Source: Lantana camara
Taxonomy: Eukaryota; Streptophyta; Magnoliopsida; Lamiales; Verbenaceae
Direction of reading: 5' to 3'
DNA: 64,000 nt
NCBI GenBank assembly: GCA_037501455.1
Contig: CM074856.1
Coordinates: 94,252,001-94,316,000, forward strand
Shown here: one piece after another, positions 1 to 12,420 of the stretch
How the letters are laid out: each line of letters begins with the position of its first letter
How positions within the stretch are numbered: position 1 is the stretch's first letter
Made by a program: the position numbers and the translations under genes
Notes under the pieces: generated by a model
What the model saw: the letters and a program-made list of their open reading frames with translations, nothing else
Told to the model about the DNA's origin: nothing
Database searches by the model: none

Positions 1-2143
1 ACACGTACATGTACGTAAGAGCATAGCATGTTCAAAAATTAAAGAGTTCATGAACCGGGGCGTGGTTTTTGCATTCTAAATCATTTTAGCCGGTGATACT
101 ATATATAAGGAAAAAGGGTTAAAGGCCGAAGGCTAAAATCAACCAATTTAATAAATTAGAAGTCCACTGCCGTTTCACGAACAATATTCAGAATCAAAAT
201 TGAAACAACTCGGCGAGCACGAGCTGCTAACTAACCTAACTCCTTTCCTAAACAAAATCAAAGTCAAAATACGAACAAAGTTGTAAATCAAACCTCCTTT
301 TTCTGGTGGGGTTGAGGATGCGCATCCTCAACCCCGGTTCTCTCATCAAAAGGTTAGACTCGGGGGGATCCTACCCGATCCACCGATGGGGTTACCGTCG
401 GCCAAAAGGAAACCTACCTTCCCCTCGACCTCTCGAGGTTGGGCTAAGTCTCCCAAAGTGGAGTTGTGATGATGAGAGAGCTCAGCGACCCCTCGGCCGA
501 CCCGAGATCACATACCACTTCTCCGGGGTCCAATTTATAAGTCATAATTCAAAAGTCCAAAGTCCAAAGCTCGCTAGTTTAAAAGTCACACACACCAACC
601 CTTTTCAAATCAAACAAACGAAAATATAGGTTGCATATATATATATATCAAAGCATTTTTCAAAGATTCATAACAAAACGGGCCAATTCCCACAAAATAC
701 TAATCAAAAACGTATTTACATAAGTATATACATACATAGGTCGCATGCGGGCTCCAAATTCACTTAGGGTTGTAGGTCATACTATCTAAAAGAAAGAAAC
801 CTCACCTTGTCGACCAAACCGAACACGTCACACCAAAAGACTTCCAAAACACCTCCTCGTCACCCACGAAATGAACCTAAGGACAAAACAAACAACAAAA
901 GACAACCTTAGACTCAAAATGCACCAATTAGACGCTCGGAAAATGCATATGGATGCTAATGTTGCATAAAGAATGCAATGAAATAACACTTAGGTCATAA
1001 GATGCCATTTTAAATCATACCGGATCAAACTCACATATTTCACATTAAACAATTTCGCAAACTTCACATAACGAACATGACACGTCATTTAACATATTTG
1101 TAAATCATTCATAACATACAAGAGACAAGGAAATTACATGCAAGGCAACCAAACAAGGTTTGAAGTCATATAGGCACGTTGAAGCGTATAAGATGCACAT
1201 TAGGTCATATATTGCATGTAAGAGCATCGAATTTTCATCAAATAAATCCATAACTTGAGCATAATGGTCATAACATAGCATATTATAATATATTATATGC
1301 ATTCATGAATTTAAATCACCTAAGACATGCAACGCATGCAAGGAAGCGTCATATGTAACATTTAAACGTTCATGTAACACGTCTCGTTTACACTTATTAA
1401 ATGAAGCCATAAAATCAAAAAATTAACGAGACACATTATATATTAACAAATTAACATATTGGGATCACAAGTGGGGTGGGAGAAAACCATTAAAATCATA
1501 AACGAAGCAAGAAACAAACAACGAAACAAAACCGGTAAACAACAAACAAAGCACACGTACACTACAACAAAAGATAGGGGATAACGGGGATTACCAATCC
1601 TTAGAAGGATTGGGGTAACCCCCGTGAAGGAGTTCAGGAGCTAAAGCTCCAAGAAGCAAGTCCGTTACCTCCTCAATGCCCAAACGTGGTAACACCCGTT
1701 ACCCCGCGCAACCTGCATCTCCTTCTTCGTGCATCAGCTCTGTTCCTTAAGCTTCCATGGCAGCAGCAGTAGGGCAACATCACAACATCAAAGGGGAAAG
1801 GAAAGGTAGAAAAAGAAGTACAAAACAATAGCAAAACAAGCAACAAATTCACAAACAACAACAAGGATGCAAAAAGGTTGGATTTCAAGTTCGTATTCAA
1901 TCTCTAATGGAGTCACAAAAATTGGAAACGAAAACGGGTTCAAACGAATTAAAAAGGAGGTAAGTAGATCATAAACATTCAAATATTCACAATTAGTTCT
2001 TAACAAATAATTTCAAATAATTCAAGAATTATCAAATAATAATGTAATTAACACATAAACACATAAATAAATAAATTAATTAAATGCACATTTAGCTCAC
2101 TCGTGAAGGGGTACCTGTACGACCGGACGAGCGGGATGTTACA
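1..2143 (-). mobile_element. Family V LTR, copy V1 (partial, 5' LTR cut by window edge)
   Basis: The right end (2124-2143) reads as the reverse complement of TGTAACATCCCGCTCGTCC, so this is the start of a minus-strand LTR whose remainder lies left of the window. It aligns along most of its length with 2144-5002. Compared with that copy it lacks several hundred bases near 1905, including the exon-1 and splice-donor equivalent, so it is internally deleted. It abuts the interior of V2, which indicates that V1 inserted into V2. The target-site duplication cannot be checked because the other end is outside the window. No coding sequence is recognised; the short open frames have no recognisable domain. 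Confidence 0.75.
1579..1703. repeat. Palindrome cluster in V1 LTR
   Basis: Three imperfect inverted repeats with GTAAC-type arms are visible near 1579-1595, 1612-1625 and 1688-1703 (the last reads GGTAACACCCGTTACC). They match the cluster at 3700-3818 in V2. A half-site lies between the second and third. Confidence 0.6.
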
Positions 2144-2254
2144 ATACATAATACCAAAATGGAAAGGTAAAGATGCAAAATGCTAAAGGACTCGAACTAA
2201 GATTTCAAACAACCCAAAAGAAAACCACTACCTAGCACGACCAGAACCTTGCAC

Positions 2255-4268
2255 CTGCAAACTCCAAGAAACAAAAAAGAGAAAAAGAAAACAACGAGAA
2301 GGGGTCAGTCCTAAAGATTGGTGAGGGCACTAACACACTCACGCATACATATATATAATTCAGAGCATATTCAAAGTCATAAAAGTTCATGAACCGGGGC
2401 GAGGTTTTTACAATCTAAATCATTTTCCCGTGGTAATAAATATATAAAAGAGTTTAAGGCCCAAAGGCCAAAATTAACCAATTTTATTAATTATGAATCC
2501 ACTCCCGTTTCACGAACCATTTTCATAATCAAAATCATATAACTCGGCGAGTACTAGTTTCAAACCACTTAACTCTGTTCATATTCAAAATCGGAATCAA
2601 AATTCAAACTAAAACATAATTTAAACACATATACCTCTTCTCCGGGTGATGGAAGGGTGGATCCTACCCTTGCCATCGTTCTCATGTCAGGGTCGTGAGT
2701 TTCATGACGCTCACACCGAAGGATTACATCCCCCACTAACCTTCTAGTGGGTTCTGGGTTGATCCTTTCGAAGTGGAGACCGTACTCGAGAGTTACCGGA
2801 TGGCCCAACACCGTCCCGGGGCTCCTTTACACAAATCTCCGGTGCCCAGTCAAATTATTTGAAATTCATAGTTCAAAAGTTCCAAATTTTAAAAACTAGA
2901 CTTATATTTCAAAGTCACAACTTGCTATTTTCAAAACACACACACCAACCCTTTTCAAATCAAACGAACGAAAAATATATCATACTTATATATAAAAGCG
3001 TTTTTAAAAAATTTCATAGCAAACAGGCCAATTCCCACAAAATACTTATCAAACACGTATCTAAATACATATAAATATACGTAGTTAGCATGCGGGCTTA
3101 AATAGTTGTAGGTCAAAATAACTAAGAGAACAAAACTTACCTTGACGAACCAACCGAATGAAGCAAACTCACAGCACACCTAAGAGACCTCCTCAACACC
3201 CACGAAATGAAGCTCTGAAACAAATAACTAGACTCAAAATGAACCAATTAGACTCTCAGCGAATGCATGTGGATGCTAATGATACATCATGAACGCAATG
3301 TGATAACACTTAGGTCATATAAAGCCATATTAAATCATAACTCGTATAATTCTCGTCAAATAAATCATAAATTTAGCATAATGTTCATAAAACATCATAA
3401 TATAACATATCACAAGCATTCATGAGTTTAAATTTCATAAAAGAGGCAAAGGGTGAAAGAACACATCACACATATTACTTAAACGCTCATGCAACCAACT
3501 CATATTTACACATAATAAACGAAGCCATAAAATTAAGAAAATTAACAAAACATATCATATAACCATACCTTAACATGTTGGGATCATAATTGGGGTGGGA
3601 GAAATCAATTAAAATTGAAAACGAAGCAAGAAACAAACAACGAAACAAAGCCGAGCACATAACAAACAAAACGCACAAAACAAAACCAAGAGGAGAGAGG
3701 GTAACGGGGGTTACCACTTTGCAGCACAATGAAGGTAACCCCCGTTAAGGGAGTCAGGAGAAAATCTCCAAGAAAAGACGTTACCTCCTCAATGCTCAAA
3801 CAGGTTAACGCCCGTTACTGGGAGCAGATTGCATCTTCTTCCTCGTGCAGCAGCTCTGTTCCTTCGATCTCCATAGCATCAGCAGTAGGGGCAATGGCAT
3901 AGCAGCTAAGGGCAGCTCAAAAATAACAAAAACACGTAAAGAAAGACAGCAAACAACGTACTCAACAGCACCAACTCGTACACGACAACAAAGGAAGAAA
4001 AATGTGGAAATTCAAAACTCATTTTCAAGCTTTCATGGAGTTCATCAATGGTGGTTCGATTTCAGCACATGTTCCATGAAATTAATGAATAAAAATGAAA
4101 CAAGCAAGTCATATTGATCATATATTCATCTCTAAAACAAGAAATGAATCAAAGATATGCAAGAATTCACCAAATGAAAGTGAATATCATTTTTCATTCT
4201 CCATGAAAGTGAATAAAACTAGGTGCAAAATAAAGATAAGGAGATGGACATCACTTAAATGTACTCAC
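2255..4268 (-). other. Candidate leader intron in V2 LTR
   Basis: On the minus strand, AAAG|GTGAGTAC reads down from 4268 and TTGCAG|GTGC ends at 2255, enclosing about 2.0 kb. The order and spacing match those in the other families. This is a sequence match only; no transcript evidence is available. Confidence 0.45.
3700..3818. repeat. Palindrome cluster in V2 LTR
   Basis: GGTAACGGGGGTTACC at 3700-3715, GGTAACCCCCGTTAAG at 3734-3749, a half-site near 3780, and GGTTAACGCCCGTTAC at 3803-3818. The arms (GGTAAC/GTTACC) differ from those of the other families, but number and position within the LTR correspond. Confidence 0.65.
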
Positions 4269-6123
4269 CTTTCGAATTTGAGACGAATCGGAGGTCGAAC
4301 GAGCAAGAAATCTCAAGTTGTGAATAGTGACAACCCCTTTCTCTCTTCGTTCTCTCTTGGTCTCGGTTTGCTACTTGTTTTCCCTTCCCTTGGCTTCTAA
4401 TTCTAAGATATGTGAAAGATGGCTAAAAGAGGGTTACATGGGTTCAAAAACGGGTCGATTCGGATAAGAAACGGGTTGGTTATGAGCAAAACGGACGAGG
4501 GTGGCAAAGTTGTCAAACGGATCGCGTTTCCGACAAAATACGGGGGATCAAACTGGCTTAGAAAAACACAAAACTAGGCTTCTTAGTTTCCATTCTTCAT
4601 TATGAGTCCTGCGCTTCTTCTGGAATTCATATGCGAATTCCAGAGCTCAAGATACGCCTTCCGGAACCCAAGGTGCGATAAAATCAGTTAGGCCATCAAG
4701 TCCCTAACAAGTAAAACGGTTCGAAAACCATAAAAAACAAACTTAAAAACATAAAACGAGAACATAAATAAGTTCATAACATATATATATCATGCATATC
4801 AAGTAATCACAAAAGTTAGAATCGAAAACGGGTTTAAACGAATTAAAAACGAGGTAAAGAGGGCATAAACGTTCAAATATAGCATATAAGGTTCAAATAT
4901 AATTCAAATATAAATTCATATAATTCAAATAAGTCACACAAAAAATATAATAAGAACACAATTCATGTAATTAAATAATTTAGAAGCACACGTAGCTATC
5001 CCTGTAACATCCCGCTCGTCCGGCTCTACAGGTACGTTGTAGCGAGAGTGTTATTTATGTTTTAAATTAATTAATTAAGCAATGGTGTGTTATTTTAATT
5101 ATTACGTAATTATATGAAACTACTTGAATTATTTGATTTACATGCCAAAATGTGCCTAAGTGTTTAAATTACTTGAAATCTTGTAATATGTGAATTTATA
5201 ATATAGGAATTTATTTCCCGAGCATGCTAATTTCGTAAATTATGTGATAAACGTGATTTAAGGATGTAATTGTATAATTTTATAATATGTGGACTTAATT
5301 GCAACTTTTTGAAAGTTTTGGACTCATTTGAAAAATGAGTCATTTTAGTACACTTGTGTACATTTTAATTCATATCTTGAGCTACGGTACTCGGATTCAA
5401 TTCCCATCTTCGGCGTTCAACTTCTTTCGACGATCCGGATGTAATGGAACAAGTTTTATAATTTTTCGATGCCGTTTAGACCTCCGACGATGCGAATTTC
5501 AGTCCCTCGTGCCCTATTACGCCCCTATGACCAATATTTTGAGCTATGGGACCCATCCTTCACCAATTCTTTGAACTTAAGCCATTTTGTAGCCACATAT
5601 CTTTCTCATTTCTTCCTCCCTCACACGATTTTCAGCAGCCAAGACCAAGGAGGAGAGATTTTTACTATTCATCATCTTCAAGCTCAAGATTTGTTCAAGA
5701 TCTTCTAGCTTTCTTCGATCATCAACAATCCGAGGTAAGATCAGTAATCCTTATGATTTGTGCTTAAATATATGCTCCATTTTGTGTCTTTTACTTGAGG
5801 TTTTATGCATGATTGCAGAAAGGCATGAATAGTTAGGTTTTCTCCAAAATTTTGAATACATTCTCATATGTGTTTATTATGAGTTATAAGATAGAGAATG
5901 AGTCCATTTATGTCCTTATATCTCGTTTCTTTGCATTAAATAAATGGTGGTTAGGTGTATTAACTTCTACCATTAATGAACTTGATCTTATGAAAGAAAA
6001 AAGGGGGATTTTAGGCTCAAAACCGAACTGCTGTCACAACTCTTAGTTGCTGTCAATATGCTGTTGTTTTAATGAAGTTTTTGCATGAATTTTGGACATG
6101 AAATGCATGGTAAATTTTGGACA

Positions 6124-6185
6124 AGTGCGCAACGTAATCTCTCTCGTGACTCATACTTGTACGATTTATCGGACGAGGCATCACA
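6124..6185 (-). mobile_element. Relic of a W LTR terminus inside X LTR1
   Basis: This matches the last 62 bases of the W LTR at 53286-53347 with several substitutions and ends ATCACA. It is followed by AAACT (6186-6190), the same five bases that precede the W insertion at 48012 in X LTR3. X LTR2 shows the unoccupied site at 23349-23362. The bases just left (6113-6123) repeat AATTTTGGACA from 6088-6098, as expected of templated filler at a repaired deletion. Confidence 0.85.
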
Positions 6186-6370
6186 AAACTTTTCGCATGA
6201 ATATGAATATATGCACCTCCCTTGCTTTCCTCATTGTATATCTTCATGTATGCATGAGTTTATGACTTGATATGGTATGCATTTGGTTGAGTTTTGACTT
6301 GGTTTCATGCATTTTAGACTCCCACTTCGTTCTTGCCTTGTTTTTGCTTTATTTTGCTGCCGGAGAGTGA

Positions 6371-6467
6371 TCCACGGCCGTGGATTTTTGTCCAGAAACT
6401 TGGGATTTTCGGCAAGAAGAATCCACGGGCGTGGAGTTTTGTACATGGAGAAATCCAAGGCCGTGGA
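6371..6467. repeat. Palindrome cluster in X LTR1
   Basis: Three copies: TCCACGGCCGTGGA at 6371-6384 (perfect), TCCACGGGCGTGGA at 6422-6435 and TCCAAGGCCGTGGA at 6454-6467. X LTR2 has four copies. Confidence 0.8.
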
Positions 6468-6911
6468 TCCTTCTCTGTTTTCAGCCTGAGTTTGTTTTGT
6501 TTTGTTTACCCACCAAACGAACTCCGATTGATCTGATTTTTGAACCGACGGAAACCTATTGAAGTCTAAAATATTCGTAAATTGGAATTTCCTAAATATC
6601 TTTTCCCATTTTTGAGATATAATCAATTATTTTTGGTGTCGCCACTTCTTCAGAAATCTGCACTCATCCAACTTCGGGCCTACGCCATTTTCACCTCGCT
6701 TTGAACCATGATTTGAGCCATATACCATTTCAAAGGTCTATTTGTCAAGTTTCTTATCCAACAAACCAAACTCAATTCCCATTTCTTAAACACAAGATAT
6801 TCTCAGTTTTCCATAGCCTAAACGTTTCGAGAATTTCCAGTTTTGACCTCTTTTCGCCCGGAGCCACCCTTTTTGTTTTTTCTTCCATTTTGATTGTAGT
6901 TTTCCAACTTG

Positions 6912-7225
6912 TTTATCTTGTATTTGTGTGTGATTGAGCTAATATGCTTTATGTTTTGCATTTATGTTAGGACTTCAACTTTTGTATATGTACATGAACT
7001 TAATTGCTCGACGTGCAATATATGCTCTTAGGTGATACACGTGTTATTCTACGTGCATAATTGATACACGTGTTTATCTTGTATTTGTGTGTGATTGAGC
7101 TAATATGCTTTATGTTTTGCATTTATGTTAGGACTTCAACTTTTGTATATGTACATGAACTTAATTGCTCGACGTGCAATATATGCTCTTAGGTGATACA
7201 CGTGTTATTCTACGTGCATAATTGA
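6912..7225 (+). repeat. 161-bp tandem duplication in X LTR1
   Basis: The stretch starting TTTATCTTGTATTTGTGTG at 6912 is repeated from 7073. The second copy runs to about 7225. LTR2 has this segment once (from 24095), so the duplication is private to LTR1. Confidence 0.9.
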
Positions 7226-8852
7226 GTTGTTGCTCCCTTTGTTCACCTTGTATGATCTCTTCTTGTTACTTTATATTATATATGCATTGCTAATATGTTA
7301 ATTTATGTATTAACTTGCAAGAACTTGATTTATGGATTCGTTTAATGTGAAATATGTGAAATATGAACTCATATGACTTAAGTGTTACATTCCATTTGCA
7401 TCATATGCATCATATGCATTTGCCGAGCGTATATTTGGTAGATTTGGAGTCTAAGAGTATCCCTTGTCGTTTCTTTTGTTCAGCTCTTGGTCCCGTGGGT
7501 AGCAAGGAAGTTCCCTAAGCGTTCGTTTGCGTCCGTTGCTTATTCTTTTGCTCCACTTATGTGGAAAGGTGAGGTTTTGTTCTTTTAGTTAATATGACGT
7601 ACAACCCTAATTTGTATTTTGAACCCGCATGTGATGTATATATATATGTATATAGATACGTGCTAAATAAGTATTTTGTGGGATTTATCCCGTTTTTTCA
7701 TGAGACTTTGAAAACGCTTTGTATACGTATATAAGCTATCTTGCCTTTTGTTTTGGAAAAGCTTTGTTAAGTGTGTGTTTGTAAGCGAGATAAGCTTTGT
7801 GATAAGTGTAATTATAAGTTTGGGCCACGGAGAAGTGGTATGTGATCTCGGGTTAGCCATGGGGTCGCCGGGCAATCTTATCAACACAACTCCACAAATG
7901 GGAGGCTTATCCCATCCTCGGGAGGTCAAGGGGATGGCGGGTCTTCTTGAGCCGACGGTGTGCTACGTGACCCGTCGAAGGAGCGGGTGGATCCCCCTCT
8001 CATTAAATTTATAAGTGGGGTTGAGGGGTAGCGCCTCTTTCCCCAAACGGTGTTAGGTGGGATTGATTTATGAGTTTTGCTTATGTTATGGAGTAAGTGG
8101 GTTGGAACTCATTCTCGCCGAGTTAGTTATGCTTTGTTTATGGTTATGAAACGGGGGTGGATTTATAAATTTTAAAACTTGGTTAATTTTGGCCTTCGGC
8201 CTTAAACCCTCTTCCTTATACTTAGTACCATGGGATAAAATGTTTTAGATTGCAAAAACCATACCCGGTTCATGAACCCCCCTTCAGCTTTGATTATGCT
8301 TTGTTCTTATATATATACGTATGGGTGCATGTGTTACGCCCCCCCCCCCCCCCCACCAGTCTTTAGGACTGACCCTCGTTGTTGTTTCCCCTTTTTCCCC
8401 CTTTTGAGTTGCAGGTGCTTAGAGATTGAGTTAGGCGGTTGTCTTGTGTCGTGGTTGTGGATAGCTCGAGTCCCATGCATTGTATTTTTGTTTCCTTACG
8501 CATTTTACTAGTTTTGAAATATGTATAAACTCATGCTTTAGAATTTTTGGATTTTGGATAATTGTATGACTTAATTTGGCCCGGGTTGGGCATAGCATGT
8601 TTAATTGTTTTAGTTACCCTTAGTTGGAAAGCATGTATGTTTGGTTATTTGAAATCCTGGTGCTTCCGCATTTTTTATGTAATTTTATAACGCACTCTGG
8701 GTAGGGTATAGACCGCCTATCTTAGGTTGTGTTTTGTTTGTCACCCGTTCGCCATGGCTTGATGCGTGGGCGGAGTCCCCATTTCGTTTCACGTGTCGGG
8801 CTATGGTGCGGGGGATGTGGCGCCCTTAGCTCCGGGGTGATACATCCTTGCG

Positions 8853-8866
8853 TGGTATCAGAGCTC
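8853..8866 (+). other. Primer-binding site, X int1
   Basis: TGGTATCAGAGCTC, complementary to the 3' end of plant initiator tRNA-Met, lies eight bases (TCCTTGCG) after the LTR end. It marks the start of the first X internal region. Confidence 0.9.
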
Positions 8867-9077
8867 TATGTTGCAAAACCGGAGCTCTAACGTCTTGTCG
8901 GGTTTGTCTAGATCGTTCGGCTTAAGATTACGTGATTATTTGGATTCGCCTTCATCATTTTATGACTTATATGATTTTATTTGTATTAATTGTTCAAATG
9001 AACATACACTAAACCCTTTCATGCATTGATATTTTCATGAATTGTGGTTCTTATTTAGGATGTCATCTCAACACACA
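8867..9077 (+). other. X int1 leader up to the gag start
   Basis: Untranslated stretch matching 44162-44354 in int2. It ends TTATTTAG|G before the gag ATG at 9060. Only the first 23 bases of gag (9060-9082, the last five being the U target-site copy) lie left of the U insertion; the rest resumes at 19606. Confidence 0.75.
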
Positions 9078-9082
9078 ACCGT
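9078..9082. repeat. Target-site duplication of U (ACCGT), left copy
   Basis: ACCGT at 9078-9082 is repeated at 19601-19605 immediately outside the opposite LTR end. The int2 copy of X (44355 onward) confirms the continuous gag sequence at the insertion point. Confidence 0.95.
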
Positions 9083-9542
9083 TGTAACGCCCCAAACGGA
9101 GAAGTGCCACATCCCCCGCACTATGACCCAGACCCAGAACATGAAATGAAAGTCCATGCCCGAATCCGAATCAGAGTGAACGGGAGACCAACTCACACAC
9201 TAGGCTAGGCGGATCTAACTTGACCAAAACTCAGAGTGCGGAAGCAATTAAAACCAACAACAATAGATAGCGGAAGCATTTAAAACAAAACATGCAAAGC
9301 AGGTGACGGGTTCAACTAGCATAAATCCCTAATCCCGAATATCAACATAAATTAATAATCATCAAGTGCCACAAGGGGCCGAATGAGGGTGCCACAAGGG
9401 GCTACCGAATAGTAAAGTATAATCTCAAGTCTACAAGTCTTAAGTATAAGTAAAGTGTATGAGAGGATAAATGCAAATAGAAAGACTAGACCGACGAAGT
9501 GCAACTCAAAGGACTCACTTCCGCCTAGCAAACGCCAACAAC

Positions 9543-11652
9543 CTGCAACTAAAAGTGTAAATGAATGGTCAGTCAACTTGACCGTGTGAGGGGGCTAACG
9601 CACACCCACTGTATATATATATATATGGAGCATAGCACATATCAGAAGGGTGGACTCATGAACCGAAGATAGGTGTTGCATACCAAAAACATTTCCAAAA
9701 GTACCCAAAAGATAGTTATAAGTATAAGCTTTAGAAAACATTTCAGAAACTCTATCTCGATTCATGATTCCCAGACAGAACAGAACACATGCTCGGCGAG
9801 TACGAGCTTCCAACCTTTACTCCTCAGAACATATCATAAAATACAAAATCAATCCAACCGTCACACCAATGATGGAGGAGATGTACCGTCCCCAAACCAT
9901 CCATAACAGACATACCCTCAAGGGGTAGCGAACCCACAAGAGTCCTCCCCGGCCTTAGCCGAAGGCTCAAGATACCACACCTTCCCTACAACACGGGTCG
10001 CGTGAAGATATCTCAAATGGAACTACGCACAGGTATATCCCCGACGGCCCTAACCGTCCCTGGGGCCCCTCACCCATAGCTCCTCGGATCCACATACATA
10101 CATACATACATACAGATGCCAATATTTCATGGCCAACTCGCTACATAATCACAACACACTGTTTTTCCCAAAATAGCTTACATATGCTTAAAAAACTGGT
10201 TTTTATATATATTCCTACGCTGCAGGGATAGCCCGCCCACGCAGGACTCACACACTTACATTGCCACGCTGCAGGGATAGCCCGCCCACGGAGAAGTGCA
10301 AGCATAAGATCATAAAAATATCATATTCAACACATACATAACTATTATAAGGTATACTCGCATGCAGGGGTAGAAATCAGCATTTAAAGGCCATAGGTCG
10401 CATAACTATACAAAATCCTAAACCTCACCTCGTGAAAGTAGAGTCTGAGAGTGTGAAGGGCCAAACACTCTAAACCTCGGGCCCACCGGCACCAACAAAC
10501 TCTGTGACAAGACATACAGAAGCCCAGACTTAGACTCTATATGAACCAAACAAGAAGCACGGCATTGCTCAACATGATCGTGGTTATGCATAAGTGTTCA
10601 TATTGTGCTTGGATAAGTTGTCGTGGTCAATCAAGGCATATCAATGCTCAGCAAGATCATATTTACAAGCAACCATCATGCAATTCCATATCCAAAGATG
10701 CAAGATCAATTTAGGAAGTCAATGTATTCACGAAATGCATATTAAATCATCCAATGTCACAGGGTTCAATTATAATATTAGAATTAAGCATCAAGTTCAT
10801 GTCGAGTTATAAAGTGCATAAGTAAGAGCAACTTGATCATATAAACATACAAGGTTGTTGTACGTAGATGGCATGCTTGATACAAATAAAGAGTGCATTT
10901 AATTCACTTAAGATCATACTTTACAACTTCACAACATGTTTGATACACAAGCTCAAGTCACATACATAGTTTCATAAATATTACACTTACATCCCCTAAG
11001 TTATTTATAAAAGTTTTGAATTATTACACATACATCCCCTTAGTTGATTACTAAGCATAATTGTTCATTTAAAGTGTTTATACAATTATTCAACTAGGAA
11101 TTAATTACTTACAAGCATTACTATTATCAATTTATCGTAATTCATAATATACCATTTTCAAGTAGTAAGAGTAAATCAAGATATTACATTTCTAACTCCT
11201 ATCATGCATCAAGTCTCAAGTTGTTCAAGCATCTTTCATGTATCTAAATTTATATTTGAAACACAATTTACAATAAACATAACATTGAGAACGTCTCAAA
11301 TTCATATAGAGAAATCACAACATTTTCGTTCTTCTAAAATATCAGTCAAGTTCATTTAGTCACATAAAAGATTAGTTTCTAAATATTACACTAACACCCC
11401 TTCATATCTAAACACGTAGCACAAATTCATCACATCGGGATTCAAATTGTAAATCGAAACATTCATGCATATCACAATCCATTCAATACATGTTTTCGAA
11501 TATGATTGGAAGACATCTCGATCAACAAACCAACAATAACCAATTTATTTGCACTTAAAACAATTAATTCAAATAATCACCATTACGTAAAATAATTCGT
11601 AATAAATAGATCGAGTGTCCGATTAACGAACGGAAAGTGGCGTTGAACTCAC
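9543..11652 (-). other. Candidate leader intron in U left LTR
   Basis: On the minus strand TTGTG|GTGAGTTC reads down from 11652 and TTAGTTGCAG|GTTG ends at 9543 (2,110 bp). The right LTR has TTGTG|GTAAGTTC at 18121 and the same acceptor at 16012, also 2,110 bp, with an even better donor. Confidence 0.45.
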
Positions 11653-11669
11653 CACAACGAGACAAACAT

Positions 11670-12420
11670 TATGTCCGAAAGTCGCTGGAGTGCCGCCACC
11701 GGAGCCGCCGGAAAGTCGCCGGGCCGCCACCGGGCCGCCATCAAAAGTCACCGAAAAAATCCCGACAAATCAGTCTTGAATGAAGTCTTCGTGCCCGTTC
11801 CGAATCCTCGATCAATTTTTGGAAATTCCAAGCCGATTGTCCTAGATCTGAAATCTAAGAACACGAAAACCCTAAATCTTCAAACTCAAATTACTTCCAA
11901 ACCGGTGAACCAAAATGCGATCCGAAAGAGGCGTTGTCTTACCCATGACGAGCTCTTCAAAAGCCCTAAGGTAGCTTTCCGGAAAAATCCTCGGAGCTAG
12001 TGCCGCCGTTGCACCGCCACTTTGCCGCCGCCGATCCACCGCCAAACCACCGAATCTGGAGTCGCCTGATCACAGGTCACTAGTTCTCGTCGTTCCGAAC
12101 AACTTTTGTGAAGAGCCCGAGACCAAAAGATGGCCAGAAAAGGCCCCCGTTGGCCGTCGAAGTTTCTGCCGCCGCTGCTACAGTAACTCGTGCCGCCGCC
12201 GCGAGCTTTGGGTAGCGCGTACGGCGCCTTCTCTGCTCCGATGGCCGCACCGCCGATGTCAACCGCTGCGCCGGGAAGTCCTCTTGCTGGGTCTTCAGCG
12301 CCTGTACCAAGGAAGTGGCCGGAAAACGCCGCGAAACGCCGGCGAAGTGGCGGCGATCTGACAGCTCCACCGCTGCTACTGAAATCCGGCCATAACTCCA
12401 CCACCGTTCGGTTTTAGGCC
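11670..12420 (-). other. GC-rich leader block in U LTR
   Basis: A markedly GC-rich block in AT-rich surroundings, dense in GCC/CCG triplets. On the element's sense strand it follows a TATA-like box and a CT-rich stretch (12547-12585) and precedes the candidate splice donor, so it lies in the transcribed leader. Frames of 109 (plus) and 136 (minus) codons overlap here, but the homologous right LTR changes their lengths (114 and 100), which argues against a conserved protein. It may be a captured host promoter/first-exon fragment. I recognise no gene. Confidence 0.5.

Larger units (their letters stand above)
2144..5002 (-). mobile_element. Family V LTR, copy V2 (both ends missing)
   Basis: On the minus strand this resembles the Y and X LTRs. 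It contains the block next to the acceptor (rc TTGCAG|GTGC near 2251-2260), the CTAGG element near 2232, the palindrome cluster at 3700-3818 and an exon/donor region near 4268. Near 4990 the sequence matches the first tens of bases of a Y-type LTR (GTGTGCTT..AATTATTTAATTA in reverse). The terminal TGTAACATCCC itself is absent because X begins at 5003. The left end is cut by V1. No internal domain or gene is present. Confidence 0.7.
5735..8414 (+). other. Candidate leader intron in X LTR1
   Basis: CCGAG|GTAAGATC at 5731-5742 and a pyrimidine tract followed by GAGTTGCAG|GTGC ending at 8414 form a good plant splice-site pair 2.68 kb apart. The upstream exon (roughly 5580-5734) is pyrimidine- and CTTC-rich like a plant 5' leader. 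LTR2 has the same donor (GT at 22340) and acceptor (AG at 43708), now separated by the Y insertion, and LTR3 retains the donor (GT at 46998). Confidence 0.5.
5003..8844 (+). mobile_element. Family X LTR1 (5' LTR of the X array)
   Basis: Starts TGTAACATCCCGCTCG at 5003 and ends GGGGTGATACA at 8844, eight bases before a primer-binding site. It is about 3.8 kb against about 4.27 kb for LTR2 once the Y insertion is removed. Differences are a deletion of the block equivalent to 22719-23348, a scrap of W LTR in its place (6124-6185), and a 161-bp tandem duplication (6912-7225). The left flank is V2; the far end of the X array is not seen, so its TSD is unknown. The LTR has no long reading frame. 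Confidence 0.85.

Noticed and set aside
306..629. 107-codon plus-strand frame in V1 as a host gene
   Set aside because: It is antisense to the LTR, corresponds to the non-coding leader segment seen in all families, and has no domain.
8341..8354. Poly-C run (also 43627-43639) as a functional site
   Set aside because: It is part of the pyrimidine-rich stretch before the acceptor in X LTRs, with variable length between copies as expected of slippage. It is also prone to sequencing error.
11671..12000. 109-codon plus-strand frame in the U LTR (114 codons at 18140-18484)
   Set aside because: It is antisense to the element, lies in the GC-rich block where long frames arise by chance, and has no recognisable domain.
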